DNA from: Buchananella felis
Lineage (GTDB): Bacteria; Actinomycetota; Actinomycetes; Actinomycetales; Actinomycetaceae
DNA: 64,000 nt
NCBI RefSeq assembly: GCF_041380015.1
Contig: NZ_CP159978.1
Reading direction: 5' to 3' (one strand)
Shown: positions 7,731 to 15,881 of the stretch, piece by piece
How the letters are laid out: every line of letters starts with the position of its first letter
Numbering within the stretch: position 1 is the first letter of the stretch
Notes under the pieces: generated by a model
The model's input: the letters and a program-made list of their open reading frames with translations, nothing else
Databases searched by the model: none
What the model was told of the DNA's origin: nothing
Made by a program: the position numbers and the translations under genes

Positions 7731-8885
7731 CTACTTCCCCACCGTGTTGACCAGGAAGTCGATGACGTCCTGGGAGATGGAACCGTAGCCGCCGAGCACC
7801 GAGAGGTGTGCGAACTTTCGGGGCGGCAGGTACTGCTGCACGGTTAACGGCACGTCATCGCGGCGGCAAAGCACCAGGGAGGCGGACTTGTTGGCCGCCA
7901 GGGCCCCGCCGGCCAGGGCGTCGGGGAAGGTCTGCCCGCTGGCCACGTAAACCTCAGGCACATTCGGCAGGTATGTGCGGGCCACCTGCACGGCGGTCTC
8001 GTATCGGTCGGTGCCGGCAACCAGCCCGTCGGCGTTGTACTTGAAAGCGGCCACGGGGCCGCCACCGATGGCGTGGCGCTCACCGTGCAGCTTGCTGAGC
8101 GCGTACCAGGTGGACTGAGGCACCCTAGAACCGGCGGTGAGCAGGATGACACCACGGTTTGCGGCCGCAGCAGGGCCAACGGCCAGGGCGTCGGCGAAGT
8201 TGGTGCCGTCCACCAGGAAGACCTTCTGCAGGGGCGCCCCCGAGTTTCGGTAGACCTCTGCGGTGGCAAAGGCCAAGCCCTGCGCGGTGACGTAGCGGTC
8301 TGCGCCCCCAAAGTGCTGGGCGATGTCGAAACCGTAGGACCTGATCTGTGCACGCAGCTGGGCGGTCATCACGTTCGTGCCACCCACCAGGTAGACGCGG
8401 TTTGCGCCCTTCTCGCGGGCGGTACGGAAAACCTCGGCAGTGGGGGCGGGGATGTGCCCGTTGCCGACCAGCACGATCGGGATGTTGTGGGCGGCCGCGA
8501 ATGGCGTGGCCGCCAGGGCGTCGGCGTAGTTCTCTCCGCTGGCCACGACCAGGGCTTCCCGGTTCCACCAGCCCCCAAGGTAGAGATTGCGCGCGGTGTC
8601 GTAGCGGTCAACGCCGGCGAAGCGGGAAAAGCGGGTGGCCTCCGCCTGGGCTACGGCATGCCCGGTGAGGGCGGGAACCTCGGTGGGCTCCAGCTCGGTT
8701 GCGGCCGGCTCAACATCCTCGCCATCCAGGGCCGCCTGCTCGCCGCCCACAGGGGAGCCGGTCGCTTCGGGCGTGGGCGCGGCAGCGGCGGCAGAAGCCC
8801 ACGGGGCGAGGCCCGCGAACGCCGCCACAGCCAGAACTGACAGTGCTGCTCTCCAGACGCGGCTCTTGCTTACAGTGAGGGTCAT
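7731..8885 (-). CDS. Secreted CWB2 protein, copy 5
   Basis: This is the longest copy (384 residues) and the first in transcription order. It has a signal peptide ending near WASAAAAA, an acidic Pro/Glu/Ala-rich spacer of about 50 residues, and three CWB2 repeats opening at RFAGVDRYDTA, GADRYVTAQ and GTDRYETAV. DALAATPFA, DALAVGPAA and DALAGGALA mark the conserved helix of each repeat. The ATG at 8885 follows GGGAAGGAC. A 217-bp gap separates it from the next gene, so it is probably transcribed alone from a promoter near 8950. No effector domain is attached; the protein may coat the wall or act as a scaffold, but this is inference. Confidence 0.85.
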   Translation of the reverse strand: MTLTVSKSRVWRAALSVLAVAAFAGLAPWASAAAAAPTPEATGSPVGGEQAALDGEDVEPAATELEPTEVPALTGHAVAQAEATRFSRFAGVDRYDTARNLYLGGWWNREALVVASGENYADALAATPFAAAHNIPIVLVGNGHIPAPTAEVFRTAREKGANRVYLVGGTNVMTAQLRAQIRSYGFDIAQHFGGADRYVTAQGLAFATAEVYRNSGAPLQKVFLVDGTNFADALAVGPAAAANRGVILLTAGSRVPQSTWYALSKLHGERHAIGGGPVAAFKYNADGLVAGTDRYETAVQVARTYLPNVPEVYVASGQTFPDALAGGALAANKSASLVLCRRDDVPLTVQQYLPPRKFAHLSVLGGYGSISQDVIDFLVNTVGK

Positions 8886-8949
8886 TGCGGTGTCCTTCCC
8901 GTCAAATGCTCGAGTAATGGCGATAGCTTGCAGCGAACGAGGGTGATCC

Positions 8950-8978
8950 AGCCTACAGACACGCGGGGCGTTTTCGCA
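8950..8978 (-). promoter_or_regulatory. Candidate promoter of CWB2 copy 5
   Basis: On the minus strand TGCGAA (8973-8978) and TAGGCT (8950-8955) are separated by 17 bases. TAGGCT is a typical actinobacterial -10 sequence. The distance to the start codon leaves room for the Shine-Dalgarno. Confidence 0.35.
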
Positions 8979-9004
8979 GGGAATTAGGCGTGCGAAACAA
9001 CGGT

Positions 9005-9043
9005 CGGGGGGTGTGGGGTGGCAGTGCCACCCCACACCCCCCG
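9005..9043 (-). terminator. Perfect 18-bp hairpin after der
   Basis: Arms at 9005-9022 and 9026-9043 are fully complementary around a three-base loop. It lies 13 bases beyond the der stop codon. There is no U tract, as is common in actinobacteria. Confidence 0.75.
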
Positions 9044-9056
9044 AGCCGAACTTGGG

Positions 9057-10610
9057 TTACTTGCGCTTGCGCTTTTCCCTCACACGCACGGAGATCGTGA
9101 TGGGCGTGCCCACAAACCCGAAGGTCTCGCGCAGGCGACGCTCGATGAAGCGCCGGTAGGACGGGTCAAGGAACCCGGTGGTGAACAGCGCGAAGCGCGG
9201 CGGAGCCACGTGAGCCTGCGTGCCGAACAGGATGCGAGGCTGCTTTCCACCACGCACCGGGTGGGGGTGGGCGGCGGTGAGCTCACCCAGGAACGAGTTC
9301 AGGCGGCCAGTGGGCACGCGAGTACCCCAGCCTTCCAACGCGGCGTCCAGGGCGCGCACGATGCGGTTAGTGTGCCAACCGGTCTTGGCGGACAGGTTGA
9401 TGCGCGGCGCCCACTCCAGCTGCACCAGGTCTCGCTCCTGCTCGCGCTTGAGTAGCGCCTGCCGCTCCTCGTCCACCAGGTCCCACTTGTTGTTGACCAC
9501 CACGATGGCGCGCCCGGCGTCCACGGCCTGCTGGATTACTCGCACGTCCTGCTCGGTCATCGGCTCAGAGGCGTCGATGAGGACTAGCGCGGCCTCGGCG
9601 TTCTCCAGGGCGGTCTGGGTGCGTAGGGAGGCGTAGAAGTCCGCCCCGTAGGTCTGGTGGACGCGCCGACGGATGCCTGCGGTGTCCACGAACAGCCACT
9701 GCCGGCCATCCAGTTCGATGATTTCGTCAACCGGGTCGCGTGTGGTGCCGGCGGTGGGGTCCACGACCACGCGGTTTTCCCCCGCCAGGGAGTTAAGCAG
9801 CGAGGACTTGCCCACGTTGGGGCGTCCCACCAGTGCGATCCGGCGCGGTCCCCCCTTGGGGCGCGGCTTGGCCACGCCACTGACTTCTGGCAACGCCGCC
9901 ACCACGGCGTCCAGCACGTCGCCGGCGCCGCGTCCGTGCAGCGCGGAGACCGGGAAGGGCTCGCCCAGGCCCAGGTTCCACAGCGCGTAGGCGTCAGCCT
10001 CCTGCGCGGCGGAGTCCACCTTGTTGGCGGCCAGCACCACGGGCTTGCCGGCCTTGCGCAGCAGCTTAACCACGCGCTCGTCGGAGTCGGTGATACCGAC
10101 GGTGGCGTCCACGACGAACAGCACGGCGTCGGCCATCTCAATGGCGATCTCGGACTGGTCGGCCACCGCCTTGTCCAGGCCGGCCACGTCCATCTCCCAG
10201 CCGCCGGTGTCCACCAGGGTGAAGCGGCGTCCCGCCCACTCGGCCGGGTAGGAGACGCGGTCGCGCGTCACGCCGGGCGTGTCCTGCACCACGGCCTCGC
10301 GGCGGCCCAGCACGCGGTTGACGAACGTGGACTTGCCGACGTTCGGGCGCCCGACCACCGCCAGCACCGGCGGGGCGGCCTCCTCCTCGGCCTCCTCGTC
10401 CCAGCTCTCCTCGCCGGCCAGCAGGGCCAGGTCCTCGTCGTCCAGGTCGAACTCCTGCAGGCCGGCTAGCAGGGCCTGCGCGCGCTGGGCGTCGTCGGCG
10501 TCGTCGTCCAGCGCAGGCAGCGCCGCGTCCGCGCCAAGCACATCGAGGTCCAGCGCGGACAGCTCGATGGCGGAGGCGTCCAGCTCGTCGGCTGCAAAGT
10601 TCTCAGTCAT
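9057..10610 (-). CDS. der: Ribosome-assembly GTPase Der (EngA)
   Basis: Der is a double GTPase needed for maturation of the 50S subunit. Both G domains are complete: GRPNVGKS (about residue 87), DTPG, DTGGW and NKVD in the first; GRPNVGKSS, DTAG and NKWD in the second. A KH-like C-terminal domain rich in basic residues ends in REKRKRK. An acidic extension of about 80 residues precedes the first G domain, as in several actinobacterial Der proteins, giving 517 residues compared with about 440 in proteobacteria. The ATG at 10610 was chosen over an upstream frame extension because GGAAGAATTGGGAAC precedes it. It is the last gene of the rluB-tyrA-cmk-der cluster. Confidence 0.95.
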   Translation of the reverse strand: MTENFAADELDASAIELSALDLDVLGADAALPALDDDADDAQRAQALLAGLQEFDLDDEDLALLAGEESWDEEAEEEAAPPVLAVVGRPNVGKSTFVNRVLGRREAVVQDTPGVTRDRVSYPAEWAGRRFTLVDTGGWEMDVAGLDKAVADQSEIAIEMADAVLFVVDATVGITDSDERVVKLLRKAGKPVVLAANKVDSAAQEADAYALWNLGLGEPFPVSALHGRGAGDVLDAVVAALPEVSGVAKPRPKGGPRRIALVGRPNVGKSSLLNSLAGENRVVVDPTAGTTRDPVDEIIELDGRQWLFVDTAGIRRRVHQTYGADFYASLRTQTALENAEAALVLIDASEPMTEQDVRVIQQAVDAGRAIVVVNNKWDLVDEERQALLKREQERDLVQLEWAPRINLSAKTGWHTNRIVRALDAALEGWGTRVPTGRLNSFLGELTAAHPHPVRGGKQPRILFGTQAHVAPPRFALFTTGFLDPSYRRFIERRLRETFGFVGTPITISVRVREKRKRK

Positions 10611-10670
10611 GTTCCCAATTCTTCCAAAGTGATTGCTTAGCGGCCACCGCACCGGCGCCCCATGGTGTAC

Positions 10671-10685
10671 GACGTCCCGCCCGCC
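10671..10685 (+). repeat. Dispersed 15-mer GACGTYCCGCCCGCC
   Basis: This word lies in the 92-bp gap between cmk and der. The same 15-mer, with C or T at position six, occurs at 26050, 45734 and 63815, always between genes. Confidence 0.5.
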
Positions 10686-10702
10686 GCCCGGATCAGTGCG
10701 CG

Positions 10703-11440
10703 CTACTGAGTGCGGGCGAAGCGCGGGTAGACGGCCGCGGTGATGTCGATGACGGCCGCCAAGGTCTGGGCCGGGGTGAAGGTGGAGTTGTCCAGGGTGA
10801 CCACGCCGTCGGCGGCCGTGGAGAAGTTGGAGACGGTGGAGTCGTCTGCGTCGCGGCGGACCACGGCGTCGCGCACCGCCTCTCGCTCGCTCTCCCCCGC
10901 CGCGCCCAGCACCTCCATGGCGCGCCGCTCCAGGCGGGCCTCCGGGGCGGCCACCAGCAAGATGCGTACGGGCGCGTCCGGGGCGATCTTCGTGGTGATG
11001 TCCCGGCCTTCGGCCACAATCCCCTCCCCGCTGGCCACGGCGGCGTCGATCAACTCACGCTGCAAGGCGGCCAGGTGGGCGCGCACGTCCAGGTTCGTGG
11101 CCACCTTGGACACGACGGTCGAGATCTGCTGGTCGCGGATCGCCTCCGTGATGTCCTGCCCGTCCACGCGAACGAAAGACGCGTCGGGGTCCTGGCCCAT
11201 CTCCAAGGGCGTGGCGCGCGCGGTGGCGGTCACGGCTGCAGCGTCGTCCAAATCGACCCCGCTTTGCTGGCACCACCACGCCACGGCGCGGAACATCGCG
11301 CCCGTGTCCAGGTAACGCGCCTTGAGGTGCCGGGCTAGTCCCTTGGCGGCGGTTGACTTACCGACGCCGCTCGGCCCGTCGATCGCCACCAGCGGGGCAT
11401 CGGTGCGCCCAATCCCGGCGCCTGCATCCTGCGTGCTCAT
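10703..11440 (-). CDS. cmk: Cytidylate kinase
   Basis: Cmk phosphorylates CMP and dCMP with ATP. The 245-residue protein has the P-loop GPSGVGKST near residue 22, followed by the RYLDTGAMFRAVAW motif of the CMP-binding region and the ITTKIAPDA and RRDADDS segments typical of the lid and C-terminal part. Length fits the family (about 225-240). The ATG at 11440 has an AGGAGG site seven bases upstream, placed inside the 12-base gap after tyrA, so the two genes are cotranscribed. Confidence 0.94.
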   Translation of the reverse strand: MSTQDAGAGIGRTDAPLVAIDGPSGVGKSTAAKGLARHLKARYLDTGAMFRAVAWWCQQSGVDLDDAAAVTATARATPLEMGQDPDASFVRVDGQDITEAIRDQQISTVVSKVATNLDVRAHLAALQRELIDAAVASGEGIVAEGRDITTKIAPDAPVRILLVAAPEARLERRAMEVLGAAGESEREAVRDAVVRRDADDSTVSNFSTAADGVVTLDNSTFTPAQTLAAVIDITAAVYPRFARTQ

Positions 11441-11452
11441 CAGCGCGCCTCC

Positions 11453-12568
11453 TTAAACCTCGGTCTCCACGATCCGCCAACCGCGCATGGTCAGCTCGGC
11501 GGCCAGATCGCTCAGGTGCGCCGGCAGCACGGAGAGCTCCACCATGCCCATCTTCTTGCCGCGCGCGTGCTCGATCGTCACGTCCTCGATAGAGATGCCG
11601 GCCTCGCCGGCGTCGGTGAAGAGTTGGCCCAGCTGGCCCGGCTCGTCACTGATCAGCACCGTCAGGCGGCCAAAGCGCGTGCCCGCCCCGCCGTGCTTGC
11701 CCGGGATGCGGGCCACGCCCTCGTTGCCACCCCGCAGCAGCGCCCCCAGGGTGCCGTGCACGCCCGGCGCCTCCGGGCCCGCCTGCTCGGCCGCCGCCAG
11801 CGCCTCAATCACGCCGGAGAGCTCCACCTGCAGCTGCGCCAGTACCGCGCGCACGGGAGCCGAGTTCTGCGTCAGGATCGCCGTCCACATGCGCTCGGAG
11901 GACGCCGCGATGCGCGTGACGTCCCGCAAACCCTGGCCCGCCAGGTCCAGCGCGCCGGCCGGGGCCTCCACCAGGCGGCCCGCCAGCAGCGAGGAGACCA
12001 CCTGCGGCACGTGACTCACCAACGCCACCGCGGCGTCGTGCTCGCGCGCCGAGAGCTGGTGCAGCACTCCCCCGGCGTCCACCGCCAGCGAGCGCACCGC
12101 GTTAATCGCCTCATCACTGGAACCGGCGTGCGGCACCACCACCCACGGGCGGCCCAGGAACAACGAGCCGTCCGCAGCCAGCGCCCCCGTGCGCTCCCGG
12201 CCGGCCATCGGATGCGAACCCACGTAGCGGCGCGCCGCCTCCGGGCCCGCCAGCAGCAACACGTCAGTCTCCACGTCGGCCTTAATAGAGGCCACGTCCG
12301 TGACCACGGCGCGCGGGAACTCCGCCAGCGCACCGGCCACCACCTCGGCAACCACGTCCGGGGGCGTGGCCACCACCACCAGGCTCGGCTCCGGGCGGCC
12401 GGCCCAATCGGTGCGGCCGGCGCCAACGTCGCGCGCCAACGCCGCCCCGGCGGGCGACGAATCGCGCAAATAGACCTCCACCTCCGGGCGCAGCGCCAAA
12501 CCCAGCGAGGCGCCCAGCAGCCCCGTGCCGATGATCAGCACGGGGCCGGCGGTCAGCTTCGCGCTCAC
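11453..12568 (-). CDS. tyrA: Prephenate dehydrogenase with C-terminal ACT domain
   Basis: The enzyme makes 4-hydroxyphenylpyruvate for tyrosine synthesis. The N terminus has a Rossmann NAD(P) motif, LIIGTGLLGASLGLAL; the catalytic region shows VTDVASIKADV and GSHPMAGRERTG, the latter containing the catalytic His. The last 70 residues (RFGRLTVLISDEPGQLGQLF onward) form an ACT domain, probably for feedback control by an aromatic amino acid. The 371-residue gene starts with GTG, overlapping the rluB stop as GTGA, so translation is coupled. Placement between rluB and cmk is usual in actinobacteria. Confidence 0.9.
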   Translation of the reverse strand: MSAKLTAGPVLIIGTGLLGASLGLALRPEVEVYLRDSSPAGAALARDVGAGRTDWAGRPEPSLVVVATPPDVVAEVVAGALAEFPRAVVTDVASIKADVETDVLLLAGPEAARRYVGSHPMAGRERTGALAADGSLFLGRPWVVVPHAGSSDEAINAVRSLAVDAGGVLHQLSAREHDAAVALVSHVPQVVSSLLAGRLVEAPAGALDLAGQGLRDVTRIAASSERMWTAILTQNSAPVRAVLAQLQVELSGVIEALAAAEQAGPEAPGVHGTLGALLRGGNEGVARIPGKHGGAGTRFGRLTVLISDEPGQLGQLFTDAGEAGISIEDVTIEHARGKKMGMVELSVLPAHLSDLAAELTMRGWRIVETEV

Positions 12569-13392
12569 AGGTCCACGGCCTGCATCAGGGAAGACAACTC
12601 CGGGCCGGAGATCACGCGGTGGCGCCCCGGCTTCAGGTCACCCAGCAGGATCGGGCCCACGCGGGTGCGCACCAGGCGCGTGACCGGGTGGCCCACCTCC
12701 TCCATCAGGCGGCGCACGATCCGGTTGCGGCCCTCGTGCAGCACGATCTCCACGATCGAACCCCACGGGGTGGCGGCCTTGATGGTGACCTTGTCGCACA
12801 CCACCGGGCCGTCCTCCAGCTCCACGCCGCTCTCCAGGCGCTTCACCAGGCCCGGCTTGCAGGTGCCCTCCACCGTGGCCAGGTAGGTCTTGCGGATCTC
12901 GTACGACGGGTGGGACAGCCGATGGGCCAGCTCGCCGTCGTTCGTCAGCAGGATCAGCCCCTCGGTGTCCGTGTCCAGGCGACCCACGTGGAACAGGCGC
13001 TCCTTGCGGTCCTGAAACCACTCGCCGATGTGGAAGCGGCCCTGGTCGTCGCTCATCGTGGAGACCACGCCCGTGGGCTTGTTGAAAGCGATGGTGATCT
13101 TGCCCATGTCAGTCTGCACCGGCGTGCCGTCCACGTGAATCTTCACGCCCGGGCCCACGCGCACGCCCAGCTCGGTGACAACCTGGCCGTTGACCTGCAC
13201 ACGCCCGGCGGCGATCATGGACTCGCACTGCCGACGCGAACCCACCCCGGCGGCGGCCAGCACCTTCTGCAGGCGCTCACCGGAGGGGTCGTGCACGTTG
13301 GCCACCGGCTCGGTGGCCTTACCGCGCACCGGTCCGCGCCTCTTGACTCCGCCGTGCCCGGTGCGGGCGGCGCGCGCGTGGAACTCGCTCAT
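12565..13392 (-). CDS. rluB: 23S rRNA pseudouridine synthase RluB
   Basis: RluB isomerises a uridine in helix 80 of 23S rRNA. The 275-residue protein has a basic N-terminal tail, an S4 RNA-binding domain (ERLQKVLAAAGVGSRR, about residues 40-85) and the synthase domain with GRLDTDTEGLILLTNDG, where the first Asp is catalytic. RNRIVRRLMEEVGHPV near the C terminus is also diagnostic. The ATG at 13392 follows GGAAGGCTTAAGGGAA; a longer upstream frame is rejected because it lacks homology. It is the first gene of the rluB-tyrA-cmk-der unit. The gap to parA, where scpA and scpB usually lie, is only 178 bp and contains no gene. Confidence 0.92.
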   Translation of the reverse strand: MSEFHARAARTGHGGVKRRGPVRGKATEPVANVHDPSGERLQKVLAAAGVGSRRQCESMIAAGRVQVNGQVVTELGVRVGPGVKIHVDGTPVQTDMGKITIAFNKPTGVVSTMSDDQGRFHIGEWFQDRKERLFHVGRLDTDTEGLILLTNDGELAHRLSHPSYEIRKTYLATVEGTCKPGLVKRLESGVELEDGPVVCDKVTIKAATPWGSIVEIVLHEGRNRIVRRLMEEVGHPVTRLVRTRVGPILLGDLKPGRHRVISGPELSSLMQAVDL

Positions 13393-13570
13393 TTCCCTTA
13401 AGCCTTCCAGATCGATGCCGTGTGTGCCCGCGCGGGGCCGGAAACACGTTATCGAGCGGTTCCAGCACGGACAGGCTCGCCCCCATCTTCTCAGGAAAAC
13501 GCGGTGGAGTGCAGCAGCGCGCGCCGGACGAGCCCCCTGCGGGTGGCTCAGGCGCTTGCAGGCGGGTGGG

Positions 13571-14425
13571 TCAGGCGCTCGCGCCGCGGGCGATGAGCTC
13601 GCGGGCAAGCTGGCGGTAGGCGTGCGCGCCGGCGTGGTTCGGGGCGTAGGAGAGGATCGGCTCGGTGGCCACCGTGGCGTCGGGGAACTTGATGGTCCGT
13701 CCGATCTGGGTCTTGAACACGGTGTCCCCGAAGGCCTGCTCGAGGCGCTCCAGCACCTCGCGGGTGTGCAGCGTGCGCTTGTCCACCATAGTGGCCAGGA
13801 TGCCGTCGATGGTCAGGCGCGGGTTGAGGCGATCGCGCACCTTCTCGATGTTCTCCACCAGCAGGGCCACGCCGCGCAGCGCAAAGAACTCCGCCTCCAG
13901 CGGGATCAGCACGCCGTGGGCGGCGGTGAGCGCGTTGACCGTGAGCAGGCCCAGGGAGGGCTGGCAGTCGATGATGATCACGTCGTACTCGTCCAGCACC
14001 GGGCGCAGCGCGCGCGCCAGGATGGACTCGCGGGCCACCTCGTTGACCAGCTGCATCTCTGCGGCGGACAGGTCGATGTTGGCCGGCACCAGGTCCAGGT
14101 TGCGCGTGGCGGTGGGCACGATGACGTCGTGGATGTCCATCTTCGGCTGGGTCATCAGCGTGTAGATGGTGTTGTCCAGGTCGTGCGCGGCCACGCCCAA
14201 GCCCGCAGAGGCGGCGCCCTGCGGGTCGAAGTCGATGATGAGAACCCGGCGGCCGTACTCAGCCAGTGCGGCGCCCAGGTTGATGGTGGTGGTGGTCTTA
14301 CCGACCCCGCCCTTCTGGTTGCACATGGCGATGATGCGGGCCGGGCCGTGCCCCTCCAGCGCGGGCGGCTCCGGGAACCCAGGGCTCAGATCTGCTAGCT
14401 CGGGAAAGCTCAGGTTCTCACTCAC
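13571..14425 (-). CDS. ParA/Soj-type ATPase
   Basis: This 284-residue protein is a deviant-Walker P-loop ATPase of the ParA/MinD group. The fingerprint NQKGGVGKTTTT is near residue 36, followed by VLIIDFDPQGAAS (Walker A' and switch) and DVIIIDCQPSLG (Walker B). Such proteins position chromosomes or other cargo by ATP-dependent DNA binding. This copy is the orphan ParA usually encoded with scpA-scpB-rluB in actinobacteria, not the oriC-linked parAB copy, and no parB is adjacent. The start is a GTG at 14425 with AAGGTGG five bases upstream. Confidence 0.9.
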   Translation of the reverse strand: MSENLSFPELADLSPGFPEPPALEGHGPARIIAMCNQKGGVGKTTTTINLGAALAEYGRRVLIIDFDPQGAASAGLGVAAHDLDNTIYTLMTQPKMDIHDVIVPTATRNLDLVPANIDLSAAEMQLVNEVARESILARALRPVLDEYDVIIIDCQPSLGLLTVNALTAAHGVLIPLEAEFFALRGVALLVENIEKVRDRLNPRLTIDGILATMVDKRTLHTREVLERLEQAFGDTVFKTQIGRTIKFPDATVATEPILSYAPNHAGAHAYRQLARELIARGASA

Positions 14426-14550
14426 GCGGCCACCTTAACGCGCCGGGCGCTCCTTGCCGTGCAGACCGCGCCGGGCGCCAACGTATTTGCCGCGATTCTT
14501 CGGGGCTGGCGCACTGCGGGCGCCACGCCCGTTCATGGACCGGCGCGGCG

Positions 14551-15777
14551 CTAGCCGAATGCCCGCCCGAACTGGGAGACGTAGTAGTCGCCGTCCAGGG
14601 GCGACTGGACGATGAACCACTGGAGGTAGGACAGGCTGCCGTCCGGGTTCAAATCCTGCGCCGGGCGCCTGATGCCGCAGAAGAAGTCCCCGGCCTCGCC
14701 CGTGACTTCCATGCCGAGCCGGCGCCCCTGCCCGTCGACGTCGCTGATGGGGACGCCGAACGGGCCGATCAGCACGCACTGCTCCACCACTCCCCCGGGC
14801 GGGAAGATCGTGGCGCGGTAGTTGCTCACTCCGTCCGGGCAGACCCCCACGCAGCCGGTTTGTACGGCGGTCATGTTCTCTGCCATTGTGTGGGGCGCGG
14901 CCGCTGAGTCGTTGCCGTCAGCCAGGGCGTTGTAGAACAGCTGCAGGTCCCAAACCTTGGGTTGCTCCCACTCGCCGAAGTCACTGTAGAAACGCGTGGT
15001 GGCGTACTTATAGCCGTCCGGCACCCAGTGCAGCACGATCACCGCCTGGGCGTCGGTGCCCGATTCAGCTCCGACGTCTGGGGCGGCCAACACTTCCCAG
15101 AGGGTGAGCGCCAGTTCGGTGCCGCTGGCCTCCACGACCGTGAACTCGACCTGCAGCACGTGCGCCTGGAGCATGGAACGGTCCTCGCCCGCCCACGGTT
15201 CGACGTCGAAGATGAGTTCGCCGCGCGTGTTGTAGATGCCTGCGGACTGCTGGATCTTTCCGCGTGGGCCCTCGCACCCGAACACGATGACGGTGGAGGC
15301 GCCCTGCAGGGGGCCGGCCTTGTCGATGCGCATTATGCGCACCTCCCTGGCGCCGGGAACCGGTTGCGCCTTGCTGTCCGTGAACTGCACCGGCCCGCTC
15401 TCCGGCCCCGGCATGAGGGCCCATTGCGCGCACTGCGGTGGGATTACCACGCTGAGATTGGGGGCGTCGGGGTCGAATTCGCCGCCCGACGTTCCTCCCG
15501 GCTCTTGCGTTGGCGCGGCCTGCGTAGTGGTGGTCGCCGCCGGGGGCGTGGAGACCGGGGAGCTTGGGGCGGGCGCGCCGGTGGTGGCAGGTCCGCTCGG
15601 GGAGGCCGAGGGACCGGCCCCGATCGGGCCGGAGGGGGTGGGCCACAGCCCTAGCAACAGGGCCACCAGGGCCGCGACGAGCAGCGCCACGCCCGCCACG
15701 AAGGCGGCTACCGCGTAGGCGGTGTGAACACGTCTGCGTTCCGTCTGCGCAGACTCAGGAGGGTTCGAGGAGCGCAT
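14551..15777 (-). CDS. Membrane-anchored extracytoplasmic protein, unknown function (paralogue A)
   Basis: I do not recognise a family. The 408-residue protein has a short cytoplasmic N terminus, one transmembrane segment (about residues 19-45), a Pro/Ser/Thr/Ala-rich linker of about 55 residues, and a globular C-terminal domain of about 310 residues. That domain has several cysteines (QCAQW, FGCEG, TGCVGVCPDG, EQCVLIG, FFCGIRR), which suggests disulfides outside the cell. It is a clear paralogue of the adjacent gene at 15882: both share PPQCAQ.AL.PGPESG, SNYRA.IFPPGGVVE.CVLIG and GEAGDFFCGIRRP. The ATG lies six bases after a CACAAT box, a context conserved with the paralogue, so the mRNA may be leaderless. 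Confidence 0.75.
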   Translation of the reverse strand: MRSSNPPESAQTERRRVHTAYAVAAFVAGVALLVAALVALLLGLWPTPSGPIGAGPSASPSGPATTGAPAPSSPVSTPPAATTTTQAAPTQEPGGTSGGEFDPDAPNLSVVIPPQCAQWALMPGPESGPVQFTDSKAQPVPGAREVRIMRIDKAGPLQGASTVIVFGCEGPRGKIQQSAGIYNTRGELIFDVEPWAGEDRSMLQAHVLQVEFTVVEASGTELALTLWEVLAAPDVGAESGTDAQAVIVLHWVPDGYKYATTRFYSDFGEWEQPKVWDLQLFYNALADGNDSAAAPHTMAENMTAVQTGCVGVCPDGVSNYRATIFPPGGVVEQCVLIGPFGVPISDVDGQGRRLGMEVTGEAGDFFCGIRRPAQDLNPDGSLSYLQWFIVQSPLDGDYYVSQFGRAFG

Positions 15778-15788
15778 GACTCAATTGT

Positions 15789-15813
15789 GCCCCACCTCAC
15801 GTAATGGTGGGGC
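15789..15813 (-). other. 8-bp inverted repeat just upstream of paralogue A
   Basis: GCCCCACC at 15789-15796 is perfectly complementary to GGTGGGGC at 15806-15813. It overlaps the region just upstream of the CACAAT box and is absent before paralogue B. It could be a terminator of paralogue B or an operator. Confidence 0.3.
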
Positions 15814-15881
15814 GACTTGGGTTCTGCCACCACGCCGGCGGGAAGGATGCCGGCAACCCCGTCGTCACAGGGCACGCTCCG

